Of a stretch of DNA of 64,000 nt, positions 29,598-38,545 are shown piece after piece; position 1 is the first letter of the stretch; every line of letters begins with the position of its first letter. Below the pieces are notes generated by a model. The model worked only from the letters and a program-made list of their open reading frames with translations, was not told the DNA's origin and ran no database searches. The position numbers were made by a program, and so were the translations under genes. This DNA is from Nioella sediminis. Lineage in GTDB: Bacteria; Pseudomonadota; Alphaproteobacteria; Rhodobacterales; Rhodobacteraceae. Location: contig NZ_MNBL01000016.1 of the NCBI RefSeq assembly GCF_001879695.1, positions 1-64,000 of the forward strand. The letters run 5' to 3'.

Positions 29598-31697
29598 ATG
29601 CACAACAAGAACGGGCTACGCCTTGCCGTCGATATTGGTGGCACTTTCACCGATACGGTCCTGGTTGATGGGAAGGGGCATATCCTTGCCACCACCAAAA
29701 CACCGACCACTCCTGAAAATCCGACCCTTGGGGCGCTTGCGGGCACAAAACATGTGCTGGCCGGGACCGGAGCGGACTGGTCGCGGATCGGTGGCTTCAT
29801 CCATGGCACCACTCTGGCCACCAATGCTCTTATCGAGCGGCGCGGGGCCAATGTTGCGACGGTGACGAGCGAGGGGTTTCGAGATATTCTCGAGATCGCC
29901 TATGAACGCCGCTACAGCCAGTATGATATTAACCTTGTCAAACCTGATCTGATCGTGCCGCGCACGCGCGCCTTTATCATAGGCGGGCGGATGGATGCGC
30001 GTGGGCAGGAGCTGCAACCGCTTGATGAGGAGGCCGTTCGCCGGTTGACCGGGGAGCTTGATGCCTGTGGTGCCGAGGCCGTGGCGATCTGCCTGATGCA
30101 TGCCTATGCCAACCCGGCACATGAACTGAGGCTGCGCGATCTTCTGCTGGCGGCAATGCCCGATCTGGTGATCTCGCTATCGCACGAGGTCAGCCCCGAG
30201 GCACGTGAGTTCGACCGGCTCTCAACCACCATCGCCAACGCCTATATCCAGCCTCAGATGGCCAGTTACCTGATCAATTTTCAGGCGCGATTCAGCAACG
30301 AAGGCCTGACCTGCCCGATCCTGATGATGACTGCGGGCGGTGGCATGACGACGATGGAAACCGCCGCGCGTCTGCCGATCCGGCTGGTGGAGTCCGGCCC
30401 TGCTGGGGGGGCTATTCTGGCCGCGCGCATCGCTGCCGAGACCAGCGAGCGCGAGGTGTTGAGTTTCGATATGGGCGGCACCACGGCCAAGCTGTGTCTG
30501 ATCGACCGGTTTCGCCCGCAGACCGCACGCAAGTTCGAAATCGCGCGCGCGGCGCGGTTCATCAAGGGCTCTGGCATGCCGGTGCGCATCCCGGTGATCG
30601 AGATGATCGAGATCGGCGCGGGCGGCGGATCGATCGCCCATGTGGACCGGTTGGGCCGCCTGCAGGTCGGACCAGAGAGCGCGGGGTCTGAGCCCGGACC
30701 CGCCGCCTTTGCCAAGGGCGGAACCGAGCCGACGGTGACCGATGCCGACGTGATGCAGGGGCTGATCGAACCCGGGCGCTTTGCCGAAGGGCGGCTCAGG
30801 ATCGACATGGATGCGGCGAAAAGGGCGCTTGCCTCGGGCGTTGGGCAGGCGCTGAAGCTTGACGCCGCACAGGCCGCCCATGGGGTCAGCGAGATCGTGG
30901 ATGAGAACATGGCCGCCGCCGGGCGGATGCATGCTGTGGAATCGGGCAAGGATCTGGGCGCCCGGCTGATGATCGCCTTTGGCGGCAATGGCCCCTTGCA
31001 CGCCACCCGGGTGGCGCGGCGTGCGCATGTGGACCGCATCCTGATCCCGCGCGATCCCGGGGTCGGCTCGGCGGTGGGGTTCCTGTTCGCGCCGGTCTCG
31101 TTTGAAATCATTCGCTCGCGCTATAGTACGCTCGATGCGCTCGACCTCGGCGGGCTCAACGCCTTCTTCAACGCAATGATCGACGAGGCCGAGGCTGTGG
31201 TGAGGGCAGGTGCGCCAGAGGGCCTGCTGACCCGGCGACGGCAGGCGTTCATGCGTTATCACGGACAGGGGCACGAGATTGAAATCCCACTGCCTGACCG
31301 CGCCTTGGAAGAGGCGGACATTCCCGCCCTGCGCCGAGCCTTCGAGGAGGAATACAGCCGCCAATTCAGCCGCGCTGTGCCGGGCATGAAGATCGAGATC
31401 CTGAACTGGACGCTTGAGGTCGCCTCCGAGCCGCCCGCGCTGGAGCATTACGCCAAAACCCGCGTGAAACAGCCTGCGCAACCGTCCGGGCAGCGGCGCA
31501 TCCTGTGCGATGTCACCGGCAAATGGCGCGAGGCAGAAATCCATGATCGCGCCGCACTCAGGCCCGGCGACCATCTTGACGGCCCCTCCCTGATCATCGA
31601 GCCGCAGACCACCACATTCGTCAGCGCGGATTTCTCAGCTCATGTGGATGGCGGCGGCAATATCTGGCTCACACGCAACCGGGAGGGTGACCAATGA
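29598..31697 (+). CDS. hyuA: Hydantoinase/oxoprolinase A-type subunit
   Basis: 699 residues, usual size. ATP-dependent cyclic-amide hydrolase subunit (N-methylhydantoinase A / 5-oxoprolinase / acetophenone carboxylase-like family). ASKHA ATPase motifs are visible: LAVDIGGTFTDTVLVD (about 9-24), GTTLATNALIERRGA (about 71-85), SFDMGGTTAKLCLID (about 291-305) and FGGNGPLHATRVARR. No good ribosome site precedes ATG 29598; an upstream TTG frame from 29526 would add a hydrophobic tail that does not match the family. Overlaps hyuB by ATGA. Whether it opens a hydantoin, imide or lactam, or carboxylates a ketone, cannot be decided. Confidence 0.9.
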   Translation: MHNKNGLRLAVDIGGTFTDTVLVDGKGHILATTKTPTTPENPTLGALAGTKHVLAGTGADWSRIGGFIHGTTLATNALIERRGANVATVTSEGFRDILEIAYERRYSQYDINLVKPDLIVPRTRAFIIGGRMDARGQELQPLDEEAVRRLTGELDACGAEAVAICLMHAYANPAHELRLRDLLLAAMPDLVISLSHEVSPEAREFDRLSTTIANAYIQPQMASYLINFQARFSNEGLTCPILMMTAGGGMTTMETAARLPIRLVESGPAGGAILAARIAAETSEREVLSFDMGGTTAKLCLIDRFRPQTARKFEIARAARFIKGSGMPVRIPVIEMIEIGAGGGSIAHVDRLGRLQVGPESAGSEPGPAAFAKGGTEPTVTDADVMQGLIEPGRFAEGRLRIDMDAAKRALASGVGQALKLDAAQAAHGVSEIVDENMAAAGRMHAVESGKDLGARLMIAFGGNGPLHATRVARRAHVDRILIPRDPGVGSAVGFLFAPVSFEIIRSRYSTLDALDLGGLNAFFNAMIDEAEAVVRAGAPEGLLTRRRQAFMRYHGQGHEIEIPLPDRALEEADIPALRRAFEEEYSRQFSRAVPGMKIEILNWTLEVASEPPALEHYAKTRVKQPAQPSGQRRILCDVTGKWREAEIHDRAALRPGDHLDGPSLIIEPQTTTFVSADFSAHVDGGGNIWLTRNREGDQ

Positions 31698-33343
31698 GCA
31701 CCACCGACACCCGCCTGCAGGTCATGTGGAATCGGCTTCTGGCCGTGGTTGAGGAACAGGGCCAGGCGCTGATCCGCGCGGCCTTTTCCCCAATCGTGCG
31801 CGAATGCGGGGACATTTCCGCCGGTGTCTTTGACTTGCAGGGCCGGATGCTGGCGCAGGCCGTGACCGGCACGCCGGGCCATATCAACACCATGGCCGAG
31901 GCGGTAAAGACCCTGCGCGCCCGGTTTCAGCTTCAAGATATGAAACCGGGCGATATTTACCTGACCAACGATCCATGGATCGCCTCGGGGCACCTGAATG
32001 ATTTCCTGCTGATGATGCCGGTTTTCTTTAAGGGTCACGTGGTGGGCTTTACCTCCTGCACCTCGCATCTGGTTGATCTGGGCGGGCTTGGCATGGGCCC
32101 CGAGGGTGCGGACATCTATGACGAGGGGCTGCTTATCCCGCCCTGCAAGCTGATGAACGAAGGCGCTTTGAACACCCTCCTGATGGAGATCGTCAAGGCC
32201 AACTCGCGCGAGCCCATCGCCAACGAAGGCGATATCTATGCGCTGATCGCTTGCTGTGAAACCGGTGCAGAGCGGCTTGCGGGCATGATGGAGGAATTCG
32301 GCATCGACCATCTGGATGAACTGGCCGACTATATTATCGACACCTCATATCGCGGGACCGTTGAGGCTATTGCGGAACTGCCCAAGGGGACGTGGCACAA
32401 TGTGCTGAAGGTGGACGGATATGAGCAGGAGATTGACCTGCACGCGGCCCTGACCATCAGCGAAGATCGCGTTGAACTGGATTTCACCGGCACATCTGGC
32501 CTGTCGAACAAGGGCATCAACGTACCGCTCAACTATGCCACCGCTTATTCGGTGTTTGCCCTTCGCTGCATCATCGGGCCGGACATTCCCAACAATGCGG
32601 GCTCGCTTGAGCCTTTCCGCGTCACAGGGCCAAAGAACTGTATCCTGAACGCCCAGCCCCCCGCACCGGTGGCCATGCGCCATACGCTGGGGCAGATGAC
32701 GCCCGATCTGGTCTATGGCTGCCTGTCACAGGTTCTGCCGGATCAGGTGCCTGCCGAGGGCGCATCCTGCATGTACGACCTGCCGTTGCGCCACACGCCC
32801 GAAGCGGTTTCGCGTGGCGATGCGCAATTTGCGCTGGAGCTTGTGTTCAGCGGTGGCACCGGCGCGCGGCCCGGTCTGGACGGGCTGTCGGCCACCGCTT
32901 TTCCCTCGGGCGTCTGGGGCTCGCAGGTGGAAACCACCGAGGCGGTTGCGCCGGTTCTGATCACCCGGCGCGAGCTAATACCAGACAGCGGCGGGCCCGG
33001 ACGAACGCGCGGCGGGCTGGGTCAGCATATCGAGATGCGATCCGCCGTGAATGAGGATTTCATGCTGTTTCTTTCGGTCGAACGGATTCTGAACCCTGCG
33101 CGCGGGCGTTTCGGCGGGGAGGCTGGTGCGCCGGGGCGTATCCGCATCGGCCATGGCGGATCTAACCTGCCCGGCAAGGGAGAGGTTCGGGTGAAGGCCG
33201 GAGAAACGTTGCTTTTTGAGACTCCGGGCGGCGGCGGCTTTGGCGACCCACAAAAACGCAGCCGGGACGAGGTTCGCCGTGATCTGGACGAGGGGTTGAT
33301 CAGCCGGGAAGCTGCGCGCGATATCTATGGGTTCAAACCATGA
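31694..33343 (+). CDS. hyuB: Hydantoinase/oxoprolinase B-type subunit
   Basis: 549 residues, usual size for the B subunit that works with HyuA. Family signatures: AAFSPIVRECGDISAGVFD, GTPGHINTM, DIYLTNDPWIASGHLNDFLL, VGFTSCTSHLVDLGG with metal-binding His/Asp residues, and the Gly-rich C-terminal ETPGGGGFGDPQKR. Its ATG overlaps the hyuA stop and its stop overlaps the aminotransferase start, so A, B and the following genes are translationally coupled. Confidence 0.92.
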   Translation: MSTTDTRLQVMWNRLLAVVEEQGQALIRAAFSPIVRECGDISAGVFDLQGRMLAQAVTGTPGHINTMAEAVKTLRARFQLQDMKPGDIYLTNDPWIASGHLNDFLLMMPVFFKGHVVGFTSCTSHLVDLGGLGMGPEGADIYDEGLLIPPCKLMNEGALNTLLMEIVKANSREPIANEGDIYALIACCETGAERLAGMMEEFGIDHLDELADYIIDTSYRGTVEAIAELPKGTWHNVLKVDGYEQEIDLHAALTISEDRVELDFTGTSGLSNKGINVPLNYATAYSVFALRCIIGPDIPNNAGSLEPFRVTGPKNCILNAQPPAPVAMRHTLGQMTPDLVYGCLSQVLPDQVPAEGASCMYDLPLRHTPEAVSRGDAQFALELVFSGGTGARPGLDGLSATAFPSGVWGSQVETTEAVAPVLITRRELIPDSGGPGRTRGGLGQHIEMRSAVNEDFMLFLSVERILNPARGRFGGEAGAPGRIRIGHGGSNLPGKGEVRVKAGETLLFETPGGGGFGDPQKRSRDEVRRDLDEGLISREAARDIYGFKP

Positions 33344-34422
33344 TCCGTTCCGTAGGGCATATATCCGCAATGTCGCCCTATGCGCTGGCTCAACTGGAGG
33401 CGCCAGAGGGAAAGCCCCTGATCTCACTGTCTCAGAACGAAAGCCTGCGCCCGCCCAGCCCTCTTGCGATCGAGGCCGCCGCGGAAGCGATGAAGGCCGG
33501 ACATCTCTATCCCGATCCGGACTGGAGTGAGCTTCGCGCGGCGCTTTCCGGGCTTCATGGCATCCCTGCCGAAGGCATTCTGTGTGGCTGCGGGTCGATG
33601 GAACTGATCTCATGCCTCACGCAAGCCTTTGCAGATGAACAAAACACGGTGCTGGCCCCGGCTTATGCCTACCCGTTTTTCCGAACTGCCGCTCAATTGG
33701 CGCGGGCGCGCTACGACACAGCCCCGGAGCAAGACAGATGCGCTTCGGTGGATGCCCTTCTCGCTGCCGTCCGGGACGACACTCGCATCGTCTTTGTCGC
33801 CAATCCCGGCAACCCCACCGGCACCCGTATCCCGCGCGCCGAGCTGGTACGCCTGCGAGAAGGTTTGCCGGGTGATATCCTGCTGGTGATCGACGAAGCC
33901 TATGGCGAGTTTGCCGATCATCTGGGTGAGCCAATGTTCGATCTGGTCGGATGCGGCGATACGGTGGTTCTGCGCACATTCTCAAAGGCATATGGTCTGG
34001 CCGGGATGCGGATTGGCTGGGGCCTGTTCCCGCCTGAAATCGCCCGAGAGGTGCGCAAAGTGATGAACCCCAACAACATCACGACCGCAGGGCAGGCGGC
34101 AGCCACCGCGGCGCTCGTGGATCAGGCCTATATGCGAGAGACCTGCCGGGAAACGGCGGCGTTGCGCGACGAGTTCCGCGGACGGTTGGTAAAGGCCGGG
34201 CTGGACGTGCCGGAAAGCTTCACCAATTTCATCCTGATCCGGATGAAAAGCGCCGAAGAGGCCCACCGCGCTGACGTGGCCCTTCGCGCCGAAGGCGTGT
34301 TTCTGCGTCCGCAGGGCGGCGTCGGGCTTGCCGATTGCCTGCGCGCGACTATCGGCGCCTCGGAGCGACTCGACCTTACGGCCAGTCTTTTGGAACATTG
34401 GATGAATGGAGGAAAGACATGA
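33340..34422 (+). CDS. HisC-like fold-type I aminotransferase
   Basis: 360 residues. Class I/II PLP enzyme near HisC/CobC: NPGNPTGTRIPRAEL, DEAYGEFADHL and TFSKAYGLAGMRIGWG with the Schiff-base lysine at about residue 216, and C-terminal ADCLRATIGASERL with the carboxylate-binding Arg. A true hisC lies at 40476, so this paralogue probably serves the pathway of its operon, transaminating a small keto or amino acid; a decarboxylase role (CobD-like) is also possible. Overlaps its neighbours on both sides by four bases. Confidence 0.82.
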   Translation: MIRSVGHISAMSPYALAQLEAPEGKPLISLSQNESLRPPSPLAIEAAAEAMKAGHLYPDPDWSELRAALSGLHGIPAEGILCGCGSMELISCLTQAFADEQNTVLAPAYAYPFFRTAAQLARARYDTAPEQDRCASVDALLAAVRDDTRIVFVANPGNPTGTRIPRAELVRLREGLPGDILLVIDEAYGEFADHLGEPMFDLVGCGDTVVLRTFSKAYGLAGMRIGWGLFPPEIAREVRKVMNPNNITTAGQAAATAALVDQAYMRETCRETAALRDEFRGRLVKAGLDVPESFTNFILIRMKSAEEAHRADVALRAEGVFLRPQGGVGLADCLRATIGASERLDLTASLLEHWMNGGKT

Positions 34423-35162
34423 CACAGTCACGCGGGCGTGCCCGTTTTGGAATTCTTGTCCCCTTCACCAATACCAATCTCGAACCTGACATGTCGCTGC
34501 TGCGCCCCGAAGGGGTATCACTGCATTTCGCCCGCTTGGGGGGGTATGATCAGGACGAGGTCCCCGATGCAGACCAGATGCGTGGGCTGGGTGCGTCCGA
34601 TCTGGACGAACCCCTGCGTCTTTTGGAGGGCGTCCACCCGGATGTGATCCTGTATGGCTGCACCTCGGCCACGCTTACCCATGGCCCTGCTTTCGACCGG
34701 GGGCTTGCTGAGCGGATCAAGGCCGCCAGCGGGGCCAAGACCGTGACGGCGGCAGGGGCTCTGGTAAATGCGCTGAACACTCTGGGGGTGGAGCGGATCG
34801 GCTTTGCCTCGCCTTACGTGTCCGCGATCAATGACATGGCTGTTGGATTTCTGGCTGATACCGGAATTGAAACCGTAATGCGCTCTGAAGTGGGCGATGA
34901 TCTGGACAATTACGGACAGGGCAATCTGGACCCACAGGCGGTGTTCGATCTGGGCTTTGCCGCCAACCATCCCGAGGCCAGAGCGATTGTGCTGTCCTGC
35001 ACCGACATGCGCAGTGTCGAGATCATTGCCCGTCTGGAACAGGCTGTGGACAAACCAGTCATCACGTCAAATCAAGCGATGGCTTTCCAGGCCATGCAGC
35101 TTGCCGGTATCGGCGAAGCCCTGCCGGGATATGGCCAGTTACTGGAAAGGGAACGGCTATGA
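34419..35162 (+). CDS. Maleate isomerase / Asp-Glu racemase superfamily enzyme
   Basis: 247 residues. Cofactor-free racemase fold with the two cysteines expected at the active site: LYGCTSATLTHGPAF (about residues 75-90) and IVLSCTDMRSVEII (about 191-204). RFGILVPFTNTNLEPDM at the N-terminus and VTSNQAMAFQAM-type ending (here ITSNQAMAFQAMQL) are as in maleate cis-trans isomerase and arylmalonate decarboxylase relatives. In a hydantoinase operon a hydantoin racemase is the textbook partner, but the sequence reads closer to maleate isomerase. Start 34419 with GGAGGAAA upstream; overlaps the aminotransferase stop. Confidence 0.82.
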   Translation: MTQSRGRARFGILVPFTNTNLEPDMSLLRPEGVSLHFARLGGYDQDEVPDADQMRGLGASDLDEPLRLLEGVHPDVILYGCTSATLTHGPAFDRGLAERIKAASGAKTVTAAGALVNALNTLGVERIGFASPYVSAINDMAVGFLADTGIETVMRSEVGDDLDNYGQGNLDPQAVFDLGFAANHPEARAIVLSCTDMRSVEIIARLEQAVDKPVITSNQAMAFQAMQLAGIGEALPGYGQLLERERL

Positions 35163-36505
35163 ACTTCGACCGGATCGCCGAATTCGTGCTTGCGGGCCAA
35201 GACATGCCGCAAAGCGCGCTTAACATGGCCGCGACGCTGCTGATCGACACGGTTGGCGTGGCGGCGGGGGCAGCGCGCATGGAGGCGGGGCGGATCGCTC
35301 GTGATCATGCGTTTGCGTTCCACGGCGCCGGTGCTCCTGAACACGCGGCCCATATGATGTTCGATGGCCGACGCGCCTCGATCCCGGGCGCCGCCTTTGC
35401 CGCTGCCACGCAGATCGACAATCTCGATGCCCATGATGGGCTTAATCCGACCAAGGGCCATATCGGCTGCGCCGTTGTACCCACGCTGTTCGCCTTCGCC
35501 GAAGCCCGGCCGGAGCTTTCCGCACGCGATGCGCTTTCTGCGCTTGTCATGTCCTATGAGGTCGCGGCCCGGGCTGCGTTGGCCCTTCATGCCACGGTCA
35601 TCGACTATCACACGTCCGGGGCATGGAATGCACTGGGCGTCGCGGCGCTTGGCTGCCGCCTTATGGGGTCAAGCCCCGATCATCTCCGCCATGCGCTCGG
35701 GATCGCCGAGTACCACGGCCCGCGCAGCCAGATGATGCGCGAGATTGCCAACCCGACCATGCTGCACGATGGCTCGGGCATGGGTGCGCTGGTGGGATCA
35801 ATGGCGGCGCTGATGGCGCAGGACGGGTTTGCAGGCGCGCCTGCAATTACGGTTGAGTCTGACGATGTAACCCGGCACTGGGTCGATTTGGGCGAGCTTT
35901 GGACGATTGAACAAAACTATATCAAACCCTACCCGATCTGCCGCTGGGCGCACGCAGCGCTCGATGCTCTGTCCGGTCTGCTTCGCGAGCATGGTTTCCC
36001 CGCCGATGACGTGACCCGGATCGAGGTGAACACATTCGCCGAATCCGCCGCGCTGTTTCCCGATATGCCCGCGACCACATCGCAGGCGCAGTATTCCCTG
36101 CCTTTCGCGCTTGCCGTGATGTTGGTGCATGGTCGGATCGGGCCAAAAGATATTTCCGGCGCATCGCTGAGCGACCCCAAGTTGGCCGACGTGCTTTCGC
36201 GCATCGCGGTGCGCGAGGATGCCCGCCACAGCAAACGCTTTCCCGCCGGGCGGTGGTCCGATGTCAGTGTCACGCTGAAGGACGGCACCCGGCTTGCCTC
36301 GGGCGACGTACCGGCGCGCGGCGGACCCGAGGCGCCAATGGCGTTGAGCGAGGTTGAGGCGAAATTCCGCGTGATGGCCGCGGCACTCCCCGAGAATCGC
36401 GTCTCGGCGCTATGGGAGATGCGCGAGCGGCTGATGCAGCCGGACGCCAAATTCAGTGAACTGGCGCAGCTTGTCCGCGCAACTGTGGAGGAGACCGATG
36501 CCTGA
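35159..36505 (+). CDS. MmgE/PrpD family protein
   Basis: 448 residues, usual length. All-helical N-domain with AATLLIDTVGVAAGAARMEA, the central IDNLDAHDGLNPTKGHIGCA and YEVAARAALALHATV region, and a C-terminal domain (YPICRWAHAALDAL, SQAQYSLPFALAVMLV) as in 2-methylcitrate dehydratase, cis-aconitate decarboxylase and iminodisuccinate epimerase. The family covers hydration, decarboxylation and epimerisation, so the reaction is open. ATG overlaps the isomerase stop; the end overlaps the dehydrogenase start by eight bases. Confidence 0.87.
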   Translation: MNFDRIAEFVLAGQDMPQSALNMAATLLIDTVGVAAGAARMEAGRIARDHAFAFHGAGAPEHAAHMMFDGRRASIPGAAFAAATQIDNLDAHDGLNPTKGHIGCAVVPTLFAFAEARPELSARDALSALVMSYEVAARAALALHATVIDYHTSGAWNALGVAALGCRLMGSSPDHLRHALGIAEYHGPRSQMMREIANPTMLHDGSGMGALVGSMAALMAQDGFAGAPAITVESDDVTRHWVDLGELWTIEQNYIKPYPICRWAHAALDALSGLLREHGFPADDVTRIEVNTFAESAALFPDMPATTSQAQYSLPFALAVMLVHGRIGPKDISGASLSDPKLADVLSRIAVREDARHSKRFPAGRWSDVSVTLKDGTRLASGDVPARGGPEAPMALSEVEAKFRVMAAALPENRVSALWEMRERLMQPDAKFSELAQLVRATVEETDA

Positions 36506-37466
36506 CACCCCGCGTATTGTTTTGCATAACAGCGATACGGCACCGCTTGCCCGATGGTTGCGCGCCGCGTTCCCGCAGGCGGAATATCGTGAATGCAACA
36601 GTTATGAAACGCTTCCCGCCCTGATCGACAGCTACCGGCCCGAAATTGTCTACTCGGTGCGATTCGCGGGCACGCCGGGCTTTCCGCGCGACGCGCTGTT
36701 TGGCGCGGGCGGCCCGCGCTGGGTCGCCAATGGCGGGGCGGGAACTGACCATTTCGGCCAATGGAACCCTCGGAAGACCACTGTCACCAATGCAGCGGGC
36801 GTGGCCGCTGGGATGATGGCGGAATACATCTTCGGCGGATTTTTGCATTTCACGCTGGATATCCCGGGCCTGCAACAGGACAAGGCCGCGCGGGTCTGGA
36901 ACGGCCGCACGGTCAGGCCGCTCGCAGGCAAGACGCTTCTGATTGTTGGGTTGGGTCATACCGGTCAGGCGGTGGCGGCGCGCGCTAGGGCCTTCGGTAT
37001 GAAGGTTCTGGGGACCCGCGCCCGGCCAGAGCCGATGGAACATGTCGATGAGGTGCACGCAGCGGATGATCTGCCGGGCCTTTTGGCACGCGCGGATTTC
37101 ATCGCGGTCTCGACTCCGCTTATCCCGACCACACGCGGCCTGATCGGCACGCAAGAGATTGCCACGATGAAGCCCGGCGTGATCCTCGCGGATGTCTCAC
37201 GCGGTGGCGTGGTGGATCAGACCGCCCTGCACGCAGCACTGAAAGCCGGGCATGTGGCTGCGGCGGTTCTGGACGTGTTCGAAACCGAACCCCTTCCCGA
37301 AACAAGCCCGCTCTGGGCGCATGAGAACGTGATAATCTCGCCGCATTGCTCATCGGTATTTGCCGAATGGGAGAATGCCTCGTTCGACCTCTTCATACAG
37401 AACCTTGTCCGCTGGATACGCGGCGAGGGGTTGGTCAATATCGTGAACCCGGCCCGTGGGTATTGA
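36498..37466 (+). CDS. D-isomer-specific 2-hydroxyacid dehydrogenase
   Basis: 322 residues. NAD(P)-binding motif LLIVGLGHTGQAVAARARAF at about residues 150-169, then DVSRGGVVDQTALHAAL with the substrate Arg, and the catalytic His in VIISPHCSSVFAEWE. It would interconvert a 2-keto acid and a D-2-hydroxy acid such as glyoxylate, hydroxypyruvate or a longer acid. GGAGGAG precedes ATG 36498. It ends ten bases before the aldolase gene. Confidence 0.87.
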   Translation: MPDTPRIVLHNSDTAPLARWLRAAFPQAEYRECNSYETLPALIDSYRPEIVYSVRFAGTPGFPRDALFGAGGPRWVANGGAGTDHFGQWNPRKTTVTNAAGVAAGMMAEYIFGGFLHFTLDIPGLQQDKAARVWNGRTVRPLAGKTLLIVGLGHTGQAVAARARAFGMKVLGTRARPEPMEHVDEVHAADDLPGLLARADFIAVSTPLIPTTRGLIGTQEIATMKPGVILADVSRGGVVDQTALHAALKAGHVAAAVLDVFETEPLPETSPLWAHENVIISPHCSSVFAEWENASFDLFIQNLVRWIRGEGLVNIVNPARGY

Positions 37467-37476
37467 AGGAACCGCC

Positions 37477-38370
37477 ATGACGAACCGCCTGACAGGGGTG
37501 GTGACCCCGCTGCTCACACCCTATGAGGATGACCTGAGCATCGCCGAAAGCCTCTATCTGGACCATGCCGCGTTCTGTCTGGAGGGTGGCGCACATTACC
37601 TTTCGCCCTTCGGGACCACCGGCGAAGCGACGTCGAACACCATGAACGAGCGCATGGGCGTGCTCGAGCGCCTTGTCACGTCTGGCACGGCGCGGCCCGG
37701 GCAGCTTATGCCGGGCACCGGGCTGTGCAATCTCGAGGATACCGTCACGCTCACCCGCCACGCGTCGGAACTGGGCTGCGCCGCTGCGATGGTGCTGCCG
37801 CCGTTTTTCTACCAGCCTAGCGATGACGGGCTGTATCGCTACTATGCCCAGTTGATCGAAACTCTGGGGGACAAGGCCCCGAGGATCATCCTCTATAATA
37901 TCCCGCAGAATACGGGTGTTCCGATATCCCCCACCCTGTCTGCCCGCCTAAACGAAGCCTTTCCAGAACATGTTGTCGCTTACAAAGACAGCTCGGGGGA
38001 TTGGGACAATACCGCCTCCGTGATCAAAGCGGCGCCAGGCCTGTGGGTCTTTCCCGCCTCTGAAATCCTGCTGGCCGAGGCAATGGCGCTTGGCGCTGGC
38101 GGTTGCATTTCGGCAAGCTGCAATTCGAACATCACCGCTATCCGGGCCATGTATGAAGCCGTGCGGGATGGAGACCAAGGCGAAGTAGACACGCTGCAAC
38201 AGGGATTGGAAATCCACCGCAATGCAGCACAGGAGGAAGGGTTGATCGGTGGATTAAAGAGCTTGGTAGCCCACCTGTCAAACGACCAGCGCTGGCTCAA
38301 CCTACGCCCACCGCATATTAACGCCGACCCGGCTGCCGGACCGAGACTGGCCACCACACTTCCGCACTAA
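37477..38370 (+). CDS. Dihydrodipicolinate synthase-family aldolase
   Basis: 297 residues, TIM-barrel class I aldolase. GVVTPLLTPYEDD at the start, SPFGTTGEATSNTMNER (substrate carboxylate loop), YNIPQNTGVPISP with the catalytic Tyr, and VAYKDSSGDWDN with the Schiff-base Lys at about residue 170. Members cleave or form 2-keto acids (lyase, KDG aldolase, N-acetylneuraminate lyase); housekeeping dapA is expected elsewhere. Last gene of the operon, start ATG 37477 after AAGGA. Confidence 0.87.
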   Translation: MTNRLTGVVTPLLTPYEDDLSIAESLYLDHAAFCLEGGAHYLSPFGTTGEATSNTMNERMGVLERLVTSGTARPGQLMPGTGLCNLEDTVTLTRHASELGCAAAMVLPPFFYQPSDDGLYRYYAQLIETLGDKAPRIILYNIPQNTGVPISPTLSARLNEAFPEHVVAYKDSSGDWDNTASVIKAAPGLWVFPASEILLAEAMALGAGGCISASCNSNITAIRAMYEAVRDGDQGEVDTLQQGLEIHRNAAQEEGLIGGLKSLVAHLSNDQRWLNLRPPHINADPAAGPRLATTLPH

Positions 38371-38545
38371 CCGTAGAAGCTCCCAAAAGGGCCAATGCGA
38401 TGTCCGAAATGGGCAAACGATACCCGACATTTATCCATTCCAGCTAGGTGGCAGCTATGTCCGCACTGCTGCCCCTCGCGCCACTGATCGAGCAGCTGCG
38501 TGCGACTCGAATGTGCTCTGGGAACAGGGTCTAAGCTGCCAAACG
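38371..38545. other. Intergenic region after the hydantoinase operon
   Basis: 175 bases of lower GC between the + aldolase gene and the - extensin-like gene. A short frame beginning ATGTCCGCACTGCTGCC at 38457 stops after about 25 codons and may be a decayed gene start, but this is not proved. No good terminator is seen for the operon. Confidence 0.35.

Noticed and set aside
29340-29603. Small - strand frame before hyuA
   Set aside because: No RBS, no recognisable protein pattern, and it runs over the likely promoter and start of hyuA.
38457-38535. Remnant of a phage or transposase gene after the hydantoinase operon
   Set aside because: A 25-codon frame with a plausible start is not enough to name a source; no inverted repeats or neighbouring mobile genes were found.
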